A stretch of DNA of 64,000 nucleotides from Pigmentiphaga litoralis (GCF_014651835.1 NZ_BMXQ01000001.1:1502801-1566800), one strand, 5' to 3'. Shown: positions 43,410 through 53,133, counted from the first letter of the stretch. Numbers and translations: made by a program. Notes: a model not told the origin generated them from the letters alone.

Positions 43410-44951
43410 TCAGAAGTACCCGTTGCGCCACAGCCGCGGCGCAAAGAAGGGATAGGCCGGCGGGGTAAAGCCGCGTTCCTGGGCGCCCAGACCCAGTGCT
43501 TCGGGCAGCATGCCGCGCAGCACAGACGCCACGGCAAACGCCAGGACCAGCGCCATGAGCATGCTCACCCACACGTTGCGGTGCGCATGCGGCATGGGCC
43601 CGGCGGCCAGGCGGTTGCCTGACGCAGCCGCCCCGCTTTGCGTCCATGCCACCGAGCCGGCCACGAGCAGGACGATCCAGAGCTGGCTGATGGGCATCAC
43701 GATGGAACCGGACACACACGCATCGGCCACCGTTGCCACCGCGCCGCCCACCAGCGTGGTGCGCAGCGCCTGGCCAGCCAGATCGCCATCCGCCACGGCA
43801 CGTCCGCGCCGCCACATCGCCATGGCACCGCAGACCAGCGCGGCGGTCAGCGCCCCGACGGCAGGCACGCCCCATTCGGCCGCGATCTGCAGCAGCCAGT
43901 CGTGAGGGTGCGCATTCGCCTGCAGCGCCATGGCCCGATGAGCAAAATGCAGCGGGCCTTCGCCCAGCCAGGGGTGGGACTGGATCATCGACCACGCGAG
44001 GCGCCACAGGTCCAGGCGACCGGATGCCGGGTCCACCAGACTGCGTTCGGCCACCCCCTGCAACACGCCGAAGGGTTTGAGCCCGATCGCCATGGGCAAG
44101 GCCACATACAGCAGCAGGTAGGCGATGAGCCCTGCCGCCGCCGTGGCGAGCAGTGCGCGCACCCAGGGCCAGGCGGCGCGCCCGTACAGACCGAGCACGA
44201 CCACGATGGCCACGCCGATGCCGAACACCGTGCCGCGGCCGCCGGTCACGAACAACAGCATCCACCAGACCGCCGTCATGCGCCACCACATGGCGCGATG
44301 CGCCCGGCCATCGGCCACGCCGCCCGCGGGCAGCGTCAGCCAGGCCAGGAAGGGCAGACTGATGGTCTGGACGTGGTTCAGGAAACGATGGTTGTCATAG
44401 CCCGGAGACAGCATCAGTTGCGATGGCTGCACGTGCCCGATCACCGCGATCAGGTAGTAGGCCATCGCCAGGAACACGTACGCGACGCAGCCATAGCCGC
44501 ACCAGAGCATGGTGCGCCGCAGGCGCGCCGCCACCCGACCGGGACCGGACTCGACATGGGCCGCCGCGCCTGCCTCGTTGCCGCGTGCCGTCCACATCCA
44601 TTCCGCCGCGATCGCCAGAGCAAGCATCACCAGCAGCGTCATGGATCCCCATTCATAGAACGCGTGCCGGGGCGACAGCGACTGCATGCTGGATACCGCC
44701 CCCAGCAGCAGCCACGCGCCCAGCCAGGCCGCGCCCACCTTGCCCGGCCAGACCAGCGCCCCGCCCTGCCGGCGCTGACGCACCAGGACGGTCACGGCGC
44801 CGATCAGCAGCACCCCGACCTGCATCAGGCGCTGGTTGTTGTGATACGACGCATCCACCGTCCACGGAATATGCAGGAAGGGTCCGACGGCGACCGCCAG
44901 GCAGGTCAGCGCAGTGAGCAGGTAGCGCGACGCAAGGGAAGAAAAGTTCAT
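43410..44951 (-). CDS. O-antigen ligase / Wzy-family membrane protein
   Basis: Polytopic membrane protein of 513 residues with about 12 hydrophobic helices. The Wzy_C/ligase region carries LVDPASGRLDLWRLAWSMI, HPWLGEGP and ANAHPHDWLLQIAAEWG, the periplasmic loop with conserved His that defines WaaL/PglL-type glycan ligases. It could attach O-antigen to lipid A-core or transfer glycan to protein such as pilin. No LPS or glycosyltransferase genes surround it, so the acceptor is unknown. The frame opens at 45089, but ATG 44951 begins the first helix. Confidence 0.85.
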   Translation of the reverse strand: MNFSSLASRYLLTALTCLAVAVGPFLHIPWTVDASYHNNQRLMQVGVLLIGAVTVLVRQRRQGGALVWPGKVGAAWLGAWLLLGAVSSMQSLSPRHAFYEWGSMTLLVMLALAIAAEWMWTARGNEAGAAAHVESGPGRVAARLRRTMLWCGYGCVAYVFLAMAYYLIAVIGHVQPSQLMLSPGYDNHRFLNHVQTISLPFLAWLTLPAGGVADGRAHRAMWWRMTAVWWMLLFVTGGRGTVFGIGVAIVVVLGLYGRAAWPWVRALLATAAAGLIAYLLLYVALPMAIGLKPFGVLQGVAERSLVDPASGRLDLWRLAWSMIQSHPWLGEGPLHFAHRAMALQANAHPHDWLLQIAAEWGVPAVGALTAALVCGAMAMWRRGRAVADGDLAGQALRTTLVGGAVATVADACVSGSIVMPISQLWIVLLVAGSVAWTQSGAAASGNRLAAGPMPHAHRNVWVSMLMALVLAFAVASVLRGMLPEALGLGAQERGFTPPAYPFFAPRLWRNGYF

Positions 44952-44970
44952 GAAGAAGGCACGGTTGCGG

Positions 44971-46002
44971 TCAGGGCGACATCTTAGCGGCTGGGGGCTG
45001 AGCCACTGCCACCTGCGCGCCTTGCCTACCCGCCACCGCAGGCCGATCTGCGCCCGGGCGGCCTTCGGCCTTGCGCTGCCCGGTTCCATAGGCGCCCGGC
45101 GTCACGCCGGCCCAGCGCGTAAACGCCCGCGCAAAGACCTTGTCCGACGTGAAGCCCAGCTGACGGGCGACCTCGGACACCCGCTGCCCACCCTGCGCGA
45201 GCCGGTCTGCGGCGAGCGTCAGGCGATGCGTGGCCAGGTACTGGACGGGCGACACGTCGACCCGCTCCCGAAAGCGCGCCGCGAACCGGGTCCGCGACAT
45301 ACCGGCCTCGCGGGCCAGGCTGTCCAGCGTCCATGGCTGGTCGGGCGCGCGATGGATGGCCATCAGGGCGCGGGCAATCGACGGATCGGTCAGGCCACGC
45401 AGCCAGCCGGCATGCTGCATGCCCGTCCGGGCCAGGTGCGCCCGCAACACGTGCACCAGCAACAGGTCCGCCATCCGCGCGGCCGACAGTTTCCAGCCGG
45501 GCTGCTGGGCAAGGGTTTCGTCGACCAGGGTCTGCATCATCGCGGCTAGCGGGCCCACGCTTGGCGACGCCGCGTCGGCCACGTGGATCAGCGGCGGCAA
45601 CAGGCGCATGACTGTGTCGCGGCCATACGCCGACAGCCACAGGTGCGCCGAAAAGAGTTCGATGCGCGGTTCTCCGGAACCCGTCTCGAACACCAGCGGC
45701 GCATCGCCATGCTCGCCCACGGCGTGCCGCGCTATCAGCGCCGCGATCGGCTGCGACGGCAGCGATGGATCGGACGACACGGTGTGCGCCGAGCCCAGTG
45801 GCAGCAGCACCAGGTCGCGAGGACCGATCCAGCGCGGCGCTTCGCCGTCCACGCGGATCCAGTAGCCGCCGCCCGTCGACATGCGGATCAGCGCGCCCTC
45901 GACACCCAACGATGCCAGCGCGAAGGGGCCCGCAAGGCCGAAGCGCGCGGTCACGGCCCGATCCGCCCGGCACTCGGCCAACACGTCGCTCAACACGTCC
46001 AC
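44971..46002 (-). CDS. AraC-family transcriptional regulator with cupin_6 domain
   Basis: Regulator of about 343 residues. An N-terminal cupin_6 sensor domain (VDVLSDVLAECR to about 170) is followed by two HTH motifs of the AraC class: LDSLAREAGMSRTRFAARFRE and VSEVARQLGFTSDKVFARAF with the following FTRWAGVTPGAYG. The C-terminal 35 residues are an unstructured Arg/Ala/Pro tail. The family usually begins at the V/M-DVLSDVL segment, so GTG 46002 is preferred; ATG 46062 or 46107 would add residues. It diverges from the FAD monooxygenase gene, its likely target. Confidence 0.88.
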   Translation of the reverse strand: MDVLSDVLAECRADRAVTARFGLAGPFALASLGVEGALIRMSTGGGYWIRVDGEAPRWIGPRDLVLLPLGSAHTVSSDPSLPSQPIAALIARHAVGEHGDAPLVFETGSGEPRIELFSAHLWLSAYGRDTVMRLLPPLIHVADAASPSVGPLAAMMQTLVDETLAQQPGWKLSAARMADLLLVHVLRAHLARTGMQHAGWLRGLTDPSIARALMAIHRAPDQPWTLDSLAREAGMSRTRFAARFRERVDVSPVQYLATHRLTLAADRLAQGGQRVSEVARQLGFTSDKVFARAFTRWAGVTPGAYGTGQRKAEGRPGADRPAVAGRQGAQVAVAQPPAAKMSP

Positions 46003-46205
46003 TGCGCCTGCCCCTTGTTCTGTCCGGCCATGGTTGTAAGCCGCAACGGTGCGGATCGCAACCATTGCAATCGACAACAATGGATTCGTGCAACGGGTTG
46101 CCTGCACGCAGCGGGACGAATCGTGGGGTGTTTGGCTCGCCGGGCGGTTGCCGTGGCCCGCCGCGTCGCGAACAATGACGCTTCCTCGTTCCCTCCCGTA
46201 AAGCC

Positions 46206-47396
46206 ATGACCGCTACGCTTCCCCTTCACACGCTTATCGTCGGCGGCGGCATTGCCGGATCCGCGCTTGCCATCGCGCTGGCATCCGACGGGCACCGGGT
46301 CACCGTGCTCGAGAAGCAGTCCGAATGGGCCTTCCAGAGCTCCGGCATCTTCATCTACAGCAATGGCCTGGTCGCCCTGGACCGCATCGGCGTGCTGCCC
46401 GAGATCCTGGCGGCGGGTTTTGTCGTGGCAGATGGCGAGAACGTCTACCTGGATCATCGTGGCGATCCTATCGTTGACGTGTTCTACCCGTCAGCCGAAG
46501 GGGGCCGCATCCCCCCGGTCATCGGCATCAAACGGGCGGAAATGCATTGTGTCCTGGCCACGCGGATGCAGGCGCTGGGCGTCGAGATCCGCCTGGGAAC
46601 GAGCGTGAATGCCATCGATGACGGCGCGGCCGCTGGGCCCGCAGCCGGTCCGGTCATGGTGCACACCAGCGACGGCGCCGCCCTTTCCTGCGACCTGGTA
46701 GTGGGCGCCGACGGCATCCGCTCACGCGTGCGGTCCCTGCTGCTGGGTGACATCGAACCGATCTATACAGGCTTTGGGGTCTGGCGCAGCATCCACCGCC
46801 GGCCCGCCGACGTCGTTAGCAAGCTATTGATGATGGGTGTCGGAAAACGCTTCGGCGTCATGCCGATTTCGCACGACACGCTCTATGTCTACGCCACCAG
46901 CAACGAGCCCGGGCGGCCCTGGTACGCGCCCGACACGTGGCATGCGCACATGCGCGCCAAGTTCGACGAGTTCCAGGGGCCGGCACGGCGCTACCTGGAA
47001 GAACTGTCGCCCGCGACCGAAACCCTCTACACGTCGGTCGAAGAGGTGCGGCTGCCCCTGCCCTGGCATCGTGGACGGGTGCAACTGATTGGCGATGCGG
47101 CGCATGCCTCGACCCCGTTCATGGGACAAGGCGGCGCCATGGCGCTGGAAGACGCAGTGGTCCTGGCCGAGATGCTCGGAGCCAGGACGGCCGACGCCTC
47201 GCTGACGAATACGCTGCAGGCCTTTGGGGAGCGCCGCTACCCGCGCTGTGCGTTTGTGCAGGACGTATCACGCAAGGTCGGTGAAGCCGGCGGGCTCGAA
47301 AACGATGCAAGCTGCCTGGTCCGCAACGACCGCATGAAGGCGGGGGCCCAGGCCGATGTCGATCGTTTCTATGCGCACATGCTGGGGCCGTATTGA
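46206..47396 (+). CDS. FAD-dependent aromatic-type monooxygenase
   Basis: Class A flavin hydroxylase of 396 residues. The GxGxxG motif is VGGGIAGSALAIAL near residue 12, the DG motif is GADGIRSRVR near 180, and GDAAHASTPFMGQGGA is the second FAD site near 300. The substrate cannot be read from sequence; related enzymes hydroxylate salicylate- or nicotinate-like rings. It is divergently transcribed from an AraC regulator, a common inducible arrangement. An in-frame run of Ala/Gly near residue 145 is slightly unusual. Confidence 0.92.
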   Translation: MTATLPLHTLIVGGGIAGSALAIALASDGHRVTVLEKQSEWAFQSSGIFIYSNGLVALDRIGVLPEILAAGFVVADGENVYLDHRGDPIVDVFYPSAEGGRIPPVIGIKRAEMHCVLATRMQALGVEIRLGTSVNAIDDGAAAGPAAGPVMVHTSDGAALSCDLVVGADGIRSRVRSLLLGDIEPIYTGFGVWRSIHRRPADVVSKLLMMGVGKRFGVMPISHDTLYVYATSNEPGRPWYAPDTWHAHMRAKFDEFQGPARRYLEELSPATETLYTSVEEVRLPLPWHRGRVQLIGDAAHASTPFMGQGGAMALEDAVVLAEMLGARTADASLTNTLQAFGERRYPRCAFVQDVSRKVGEAGGLENDASCLVRNDRMKAGAQADVDRFYAHMLGPY

Positions 47397-47438
47397 GTTG
47401 TGCCATGATGGACGCCTGCCATGACGGAGGCCTGCTCC

Positions 47439-48398
47439 ATGCTTCAGAACGATCTTCTTGTGCGCCTTGCGGCCATGCCCGCCGACACTCCCCTGTCGGG
47501 TCAGCACGTCGCCGCGCTCCACCAGGCGGGGCTTGCACCCGACCCGTTGAGCACGCTCAAAGGCGTGCCCGCCGACCTGCTCGATGTCTGGCGCTTGCCG
47601 GCTGAAACGCATACGGTCCACGCGGCCGAACCGCCGAAACGATACCGGCTCGGTGCGGTGCTGGCCGGGTTGCAGGCAGCCGACAACGGTGCAGACACCG
47701 CGCGGCTGCACAGCGCCTTTCCGTTGTTCACCTATGCCGACGGCGCCGAAGACGACTTCCTGACCTCGCTGCGCCATGCCGAAGATCCGGTGGACGTCCG
47801 CATCCTGCGCATCCCGGCGCCGTTCGAGCTTCCAGAGGGCGGCCAACTCAACCCGGATCAGCGCAGTTTCATCGACGCCCTGCGTAGAGATCCCGATGCA
47901 GCGCTGGCCGCCGCGCGGCGCCTTCCAGAGCGCCTGATCGACACGTTCAATCCCGCCAACTGGTTGCTGGCGGAGTTTGCCGGGCCCCACCTGCAGGCGG
48001 CCCACCTGCACCAGGTGGCCGAGTCGATTTCACTGCTGTCGGACGAAGACCTGGGCCTGGGCGTCAATGCCTATGGCCATGCCGAGAGCCTGCGCGGCGG
48101 GCTGGTCACGCGCCTTTCGTTTACCATGTCGCACCTTGTGGCCGGCCTGACCCAGACCAGCCGATTCCTTGATGGTTCGTCATCGGGCTACGCCGCGCTG
48201 GTCACGACACTCATCAAGTTGGGCGCGGATTTTGCGCTTGAAAACGACGAGGGACAGAACGCGATGCAGATGGCCACGTCGGTGCGGCATCGCCATGTAT
48301 CGAGCCCCTTCCTGAACCTGATCGACAAGTTTTTGCTGGTACAGCAACTCGACGACCTGCTGCTGCTGGGTGACGACGAGAACGCCGACAAGATCTGA
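47439..48398 (+). CDS. Hypothetical protein with ankyrin-like C-terminal half
   Basis: Soluble helical protein of 319 residues (GGAGG nine bases before ATG 47439; the frame opens at 47421). No strong domain is visible. The stretch GYAALVTTLIKLGADFALEN followed by DEGQNAMQMATS looks like a single ankyrin-type repeat. It is transcribed with the 118-residue gene that follows after 19 bases. I cannot assign a function; the pair may be a cytoplasmic effector and its partner. Confidence 0.7.
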   Translation: MLQNDLLVRLAAMPADTPLSGQHVAALHQAGLAPDPLSTLKGVPADLLDVWRLPAETHTVHAAEPPKRYRLGAVLAGLQAADNGADTARLHSAFPLFTYADGAEDDFLTSLRHAEDPVDVRILRIPAPFELPEGGQLNPDQRSFIDALRRDPDAALAAARRLPERLIDTFNPANWLLAEFAGPHLQAAHLHQVAESISLLSDEDLGLGVNAYGHAESLRGGLVTRLSFTMSHLVAGLTQTSRFLDGSSSGYAALVTTLIKLGADFALENDEGQNAMQMATSVRHRHVSSPFLNLIDKFLLVQQLDDLLLLGDDENADKI

Positions 48399-48417
48399 TA
48401 TTTATAGTGAGCCTTTC

Positions 48418-48774
48418 ATGACGACGACCCCCAACCCGCAAGACGGCGACGACCACACCGAAACCGAAGAAGAGCTGCAGGCGCTGTTCACGGCCGAAGC
48501 CCGCCGCTTGCTCAAGACCTTGAAGCAGCCCGCGTCCCTCCGGTCACGGCACGAAGACATTGTTGCGGGCCTGCAGGAAACGCATCCCGACATCTACGAA
48601 AAGTGGATGGCGTCGACCGACACGTACGGCGAAGCCGCGCGCTTCCTGTTCCCCTTCCTGACCGATCCGGATGTCGAGATGACCGACGAGCAGGCGGACC
48701 ACTATCAGAAGCTGTACGAAGATGCCGTGCAATATGGCAAGGCGCTGGCCGACGCGGTCAAGGCCAAGGCCTGA
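48418..48774 (+). CDS. Small acidic hypothetical protein
   Basis: Soluble acidic protein of 118 residues. The frame opens at 48370, but ATG 48418 (MTTTPNPQDG) follows the stop of the preceding gene and is the likely start. The middle has the helical LFTAEARRLLKTLKQPASL and the C-terminus DHYQKLYEDAVQYGKALADAV. No family recognised. It is encoded between the ankyrin-like protein and an AsmA gene on the same strand. Confidence 0.7.
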   Translation: MTTTPNPQDGDDHTETEEELQALFTAEARRLLKTLKQPASLRSRHEDIVAGLQETHPDIYEKWMASTDTYGEAARFLFPFLTDPDVEMTDEQADHYQKLYEDAVQYGKALADAVKAKA

Positions 48775-48891
48775 CGACGGGGCGTGTCCCACTGTTGGGC
48801 ACGCGACTTGCTGAGGACACAGACTCGCGGCGCCGAAACAGGCGCCGACGGGACTGCTTTACCGCCCATAGCGTTCTAAGGAAACTGACGA

Positions 48892-50967
48892 ATGACGCGA
48901 AACAAGAAAATTGCCGCGGGAATCGTCGGCACGTTGGTCCTGCTGATCGTGATCCTCGTGATCGTGATTGCGACCTTCGACTGGAACCGGCTCAAGCCGA
49001 CGATCAATGAAAAAGTTTCCGAGGCCATCGGCCGTCAATTTGCGATCAATGGCGACCTGAGCGTACGTTGGGCGCGTGACGCCGATACCACCGGATGGCG
49101 CGGCTTGATACCGTGGCCCCACGTTACCGCCAACGACATTAGCGTGGCCAACACCGACTGGGGCAAGGCGCCGCAATTTGCCAGCCTGCAGCGCGGTGAA
49201 TTCAGCCTGTCTCCTCTGCCCCTGTTGGCGCATCGCGTGGTGATTCGCCATGTCCAGCTGACCAAGCCCAGCGCCGACCTGCAACGGTTGGCCGACGGCC
49301 GCGCGAACTGGGAATTCAAGATGAAGGAAGACGACGACGACACGCCTTCGTCATGGGTCATCGACCTGAACGAAATCGCCTTTGACACCGGCCGCGTGGC
49401 GTTCATCGACGAAACCCTGAAAGCGGATCTCGAAGTTGCGATCGATCCACTCGGCAAGCCGATTCCGTTTGCGGAACTGGCCGGCGAAGCCGCCGCCAAC
49501 GATGCACGCGCCATCAGCAAGGCCGACCTGCGCGACTATGTGTTCGGCTGGGCGGTCAAGGGCAAGTACAACGCGCAGTCCTTGAGCGGCGACGGCAAGA
49601 TCGGCGGCATGCTGGCCCTTCGGGAATCCGACGTGCCCTTCCCCTTGCAAGCGAACGTCAAGGTGGGTGATACGCGCGGATCGGTGGTCGGCACGTTTAC
49701 CGACCCCATGAACCTTGGCAAGCTGGACGTGAAGCTCAAGCTGTCGGGCGCGAGCATGGCCGATCTGTTCCCGCTGATTGGCGTGGCGCTGCCGGACACC
49801 CCTCCGTATTCGACCGACGGACGTCTGGTCGCGGAAATTAGCCGGCCGGAAGGCGGGCACTTCGAGTACCGCGGCTTTAACGGCAAGGTCGGCCAGAGCG
49901 ATATCCATGGCGACGTCAGCTTCGACAAGATCACGCCCCGACCCAAGCTGACCGGACGCCTGACGTCGAACCTGCTGCGCCTTGAAGACCTTGGCCCGCT
50001 GGTGGGCGTGCAATCGGGCGGCGCGAAAAAGCCTGCCGACAGCGCGACCAAACAGCCCGCCGACAAGGCGCTGCCAGTGCAGGAGTTTCGCACCGAACGC
50101 TGGGCCGATATGGACGCCGACGTGTCGCTGGCCGCCAAGCGCATCGTGCACAGCGCCAAGCTGCCGATCTCGAATCTTGATGTCCATGCCGTGCTGGATG
50201 CCGGAAAGCTGACGCTCGATCCGTTGAACTTTGGCATGGCGGGCGGCACGATGCGTTCGACTATCGCCCTGGATGGGTCCAAGACACCCATGCAGGGACG
50301 GGTAAAGATTGGCGCCCGCAAGTTGGAACTCAAACAACTGTTCGCGGATGCCAAGTCGATGGAAAAGAGCCTGGGCGAAATGAATGGCGATGCGGCCATT
50401 ACCGGCACGGGCAATTCGGTCGCTACCTTGCTGGGCTCGTCCAACGGTGAGGTCAAGCTGTTGATCAACGATGGCGTGGTCAGCCAGAGCCTGATGGAAA
50501 TCGCTGGCCTGAATGTCGGCAACTATGTGGTCAGCAAGCTGTTTGGCGATGACGAGGTCAACATCAACTGCGCGGCGTCGGACATCAACATCAAGAACGG
50601 TCTGGCCACGCCCAACATGTTTGTGTTCGACACCGAAAACGCGATCATCAACGTGACGGGTGAAACCAACTTCAAGACCGAAGCGATGGACCTGGACATC
50701 ACCCCCAAGAGCAAGGGCTTCCGGATCTTTTCGCTGCGCTCGCCGCTGTATGTGCGTGGCACCTTCAAGGATCCGAAGCCGGGTGTCCACATCGGTCCGC
50801 TGGCCGCACGGGCCGCCGGGATGGTGGCGCTGGGTGTGGTGGCCGCTCCGGCTGCCGGCCTGCTGGCACTGATCGCGCCTAGCGCGGGCGAAGACGACAC
50901 CAAGTGCAGCGCCATGCTGCGCCAGATGCAAGGCGCTCCGCAAGCACCGGCGCCGAAGTCTCGATAA
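48892..50967 (+). CDS. AsmA-family protein
   Basis: Inner-membrane-anchored periplasmic protein of 691 residues. One N-terminal helix (GTLVLLIVILVIVIATF) is followed by the AsmA N-terminal domain (FDWNRLKPTINEKVSEAIG, VTANDISVANTDWG) and a long beta-rich lipid-groove domain; the C-terminal AsmA_2 segment has DINIKNGLATPNMFVFDTEN and RGTFKDPKPGV. Relatives (AsmA, TamB, YhdP) are implicated in transporting phospholipid to the outer membrane. The C-terminal 60 residues end in an Ala/Pro-rich tail after a hydrophobic stretch. Confidence 0.9.
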   Translation: MTRNKKIAAGIVGTLVLLIVILVIVIATFDWNRLKPTINEKVSEAIGRQFAINGDLSVRWARDADTTGWRGLIPWPHVTANDISVANTDWGKAPQFASLQRGEFSLSPLPLLAHRVVIRHVQLTKPSADLQRLADGRANWEFKMKEDDDDTPSSWVIDLNEIAFDTGRVAFIDETLKADLEVAIDPLGKPIPFAELAGEAAANDARAISKADLRDYVFGWAVKGKYNAQSLSGDGKIGGMLALRESDVPFPLQANVKVGDTRGSVVGTFTDPMNLGKLDVKLKLSGASMADLFPLIGVALPDTPPYSTDGRLVAEISRPEGGHFEYRGFNGKVGQSDIHGDVSFDKITPRPKLTGRLTSNLLRLEDLGPLVGVQSGGAKKPADSATKQPADKALPVQEFRTERWADMDADVSLAAKRIVHSAKLPISNLDVHAVLDAGKLTLDPLNFGMAGGTMRSTIALDGSKTPMQGRVKIGARKLELKQLFADAKSMEKSLGEMNGDAAITGTGNSVATLLGSSNGEVKLLINDGVVSQSLMEIAGLNVGNYVVSKLFGDDEVNINCAASDINIKNGLATPNMFVFDTENAIINVTGETNFKTEAMDLDITPKSKGFRIFSLRSPLYVRGTFKDPKPGVHIGPLAARAAGMVALGVVAAPAAGLLALIAPSAGEDDTKCSAMLRQMQGAPQAPAPKSR

Positions 50968-50985
50968 GTGTCGGTGGCAAGACAA

Positions 50986-51083
50986 CGGCCCGCTTCGTCG
51001 GCGGGCCGCACATGATGTTCAAGGGCCCGCTTCATTGCGGGCCGCAGGCAAGATTCAACGGCCCGCCTTATCGGCGGGCCGTT
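50986..51083. terminator. Three successive hairpins, bidirectional terminator region
   Basis: Three related stem-loops lie between convergent genes: CGGCCCGC/GCGGGCCG (50986-51008), GGCCCGC/GCGGGCC (51024-51043) and AACGGCCCGCC/GGCGGGCCGTT (51057-51083). The third ends in TTGTCATTT, so it is the best + strand terminator for asmA. All three share a GCCCGC core. Confidence 0.6.
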
Positions 51084-51084
51084 G

Positions 51085-51693
51085 TCATTTCACCTCTGGA
51101 TACTGGCCCTGCTTCAATAGCTTGGCCAGGTGCACACAATTGTTGACCAGCACTTCCATCGCGCCCTGCGTCTTGTCTGGCGTCCTGGGCAGGTCCTTGA
51201 AATCGACCGCCTGCATGGCTTCGCCAACCCAGTACGCGGTGGCGGATGCCGGAATCGTGTAGCCCACATCGTTCAAGGCCTGGAAGAGTTCGGCCGCGAC
51301 GTGATGGGCGCCGTCCTCATTGCCGACGACTGCCACCGCCGCCACGCGCCCAAAGGTCAGCATGCGACCGCCTTCATCCCTGTCACTGAGCATGGCATCC
51401 AGGCGTTCAAGCACACGCTGGCATTCGCTGGACGGATGGCCCAGCCAGATCGGCGTGCCCAGCAGCAAGATATCGGCTTCCAGCACCTTGTCACGCAGGG
51501 CGGGCCAGTCGTCATCCTCGCCTTCGTCGGCCGTCACGCCGGGCTTGATGGTGTAGTCGACGGCGCGGATGATTTCCCCGGGCGCACCGGCTTGGTTGAA
51601 CAGCTCCATGATGCGCGTGAGCAGCAGTCCGCAAGACGAGTCGTTCGGCGATGGTTTAAGCGTGCAATTGATGGCCAGTGTACTGAGCGGCAT
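51085..51693 (-). CDS. Flavodoxin-fold NAD(P)H-dependent FMN reductase-like protein
   Basis: Flavodoxin-fold protein of 202 residues. After the first beta strand LSTLAINCTLKPSPNDSS comes the phosphate-binding loop, and LLLGTPIWLGHPSSECQRVLERLD is the FMN-binding second loop seen in iron-sulphur flavoproteins and NADPH:FMN reductases. Substrate unknown. It is 32 bases from the MFS gene and co-directional with it, so the two may be co-expressed. Confidence 0.87.
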   Translation of the reverse strand: MPLSTLAINCTLKPSPNDSSCGLLLTRIMELFNQAGAPGEIIRAVDYTIKPGVTADEGEDDDWPALRDKVLEADILLLGTPIWLGHPSSECQRVLERLDAMLSDRDEGGRMLTFGRVAAVAVVGNEDGAHHVAAELFQALNDVGYTIPASATAYWVGEAMQAVDFKDLPRTPDKTQGAMEVLVNNCVHLAKLLKQGQYPEVK

Positions 51694-51725
51694 GACATTC
51701 CCCTGATGGTGGCAGTGGCGTCAAC

Positions 51726-52973
51726 TCAGCAAGTGGCGTTCCGCCGGACAACACGTTCCTGATGCAGGAACCACAAGAAGGCGGTGGTCTGCAGAACCGC
51801 GACACCACCCAGTGTCAGCATGAAGGCATGCGGACGCGAGAGACCAGTCGCCATCAGCAGGTCCACCACCAATCCTACCGACCACTGCGCGATGAAGGCG
51901 CCCACGAATACGAACATGTTGTACAGCGTGACAAGACGGCCGGCGGCCTCTTTGGGAAATTGCATGGCCAGCGCGGGCTGCATCAGCATGATCGGCGCCA
52001 CGCCCACGCCTACCACCAGCCACAGCACCCACGCTTCCCGCATGGGCAACACGGCGATCAGAAAGATGGCCGAAATGCAGATCACGTAACCCACCAGCGC
52101 GATGGGGGTCAGGCCAAAGCGGCGCTGCAGCGGCGGACTGAGCACGCTCATTCCGACATACCCCGTCATCATCGCGACCATGGCCCACAGCAATCCGCTC
52201 GCGCTTTCGCTGGCGCTCATGCCAAGCACGTCCGTCATCCACGGACCTGCCCACAAGGTCTGCAACGCGATGATGCTGCCCTGCCCGACCGCCGCCAGCG
52301 GCATGGCCCGCCGGATGACCGGATGCCGCAACAGGCGGCGCAGCGACACGTCTTCCGATGCCTGTCCGGCCGGCAGGCGCTGCACGTCGGCGTCGGGCAC
52401 GAAGCGCCATAGCAACGCGGCGATCACCGCAAGCGAAATGCCGGACGCCAGATGCACGCTGCGCCAGCCCCACGCCGCCGCCAGCGCAGCCGCGGGAGTC
52501 GTGAAGAACACGGCCCCGCCCGTCCCCGCCACCAGGATCCACAAAGCCAGTTGCGGCTGGCGGTCGGCGGGATAGCACCGGCGGAAATACGAGAACGGCG
52601 CCATCAGGCTGGCGGCCACGCCACATCCGATCAGCGCGCGGCCCAGCGAGGTGAGTGCGAAGCCCTCGGCCGCCACCAGAATGAAGGATCCGATCGCGGC
52701 GACCACCAACAGGCTGGACTCGACACGACGCGCGCCGAACCGGTCAAGCCAGACACCCAGTGGCGCCTGCATGACGGCCAGGGACACGAAAAAGGCTGAC
52801 GATAGCCAGCCTAGTTGGGATGTGTTGAGCTTGAGGTCCTGCGTGATGTAGGGCGCAAGCACGGCATTGACCGATCGCAGGCCGTACGAGCAGAAATAGG
52901 CGATCGCGAAGCAGGCAAAAATGAGAATAGACTGGCGCCGGCTGAGCCCGGCGCTATGGTTATCTGGAGGCAT
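51726..52973 (-). CDS. MFS transporter
   Basis: Major facilitator of 415 residues with 12 hydrophobic helices. The loop 2-3 signature is APLGVWLDRFGARRVESSL. The pattern of the first helices (FAIAYFCSYGLRSVNAVLAPYI) resembles MFS exporters/importers of the nitrate/nitrite-like or aromatic acid type, but the substrate cannot be given. It is followed by the flavodoxin-fold gene. Confidence 0.9.
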   Translation of the reverse strand: MPPDNHSAGLSRRQSILIFACFAIAYFCSYGLRSVNAVLAPYITQDLKLNTSQLGWLSSAFFVSLAVMQAPLGVWLDRFGARRVESSLLVVAAIGSFILVAAEGFALTSLGRALIGCGVAASLMAPFSYFRRCYPADRQPQLALWILVAGTGGAVFFTTPAAALAAAWGWRSVHLASGISLAVIAALLWRFVPDADVQRLPAGQASEDVSLRRLLRHPVIRRAMPLAAVGQGSIIALQTLWAGPWMTDVLGMSASESASGLLWAMVAMMTGYVGMSVLSPPLQRRFGLTPIALVGYVICISAIFLIAVLPMREAWVLWLVVGVGVAPIMLMQPALAMQFPKEAAGRLVTLYNMFVFVGAFIAQWSVGLVVDLLMATGLSRPHAFMLTLGGVAVLQTTAFLWFLHQERVVRRNATC

Positions 52974-52992
52974 GCTGGATTATGCCAACTTT

Positions 52993-53066
52993 AGCCCCCC
53001 CTAGGCGCTGCGCGCCTCCCCCAGGGGCGGCACTGGCGGACTGGCGGAGCCAGATCCGCTGTGCCC
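52993..53066 (+). repeat. Intergenic repeat element, copy 1
   Basis: About 74 bases beginning AGCCCCCCC and ending CAGATCCGCTGTGCCC, with the inner hairpins GGCGC..GCGCC and CTGGCGGAGCCAG. Nearly identical to the copies at 53134 and 55263. Confidence 0.85.
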
Positions 53067-53133
53067 TTGTCTGCGGTGGCTTGGTGCGAGGCGCTGTGCC
53101 TGGTCAACCGATCAGGGGGAACTCGTCGTATTG

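Noticed and set aside
46108-46205. GCAAC-GG-GTTGC inverted repeat between the AraC and FAD monooxygenase genes
   Set aside because: Short (5 bp) and in a region with several GCAAC/GTTGC strings, so chance is likely.
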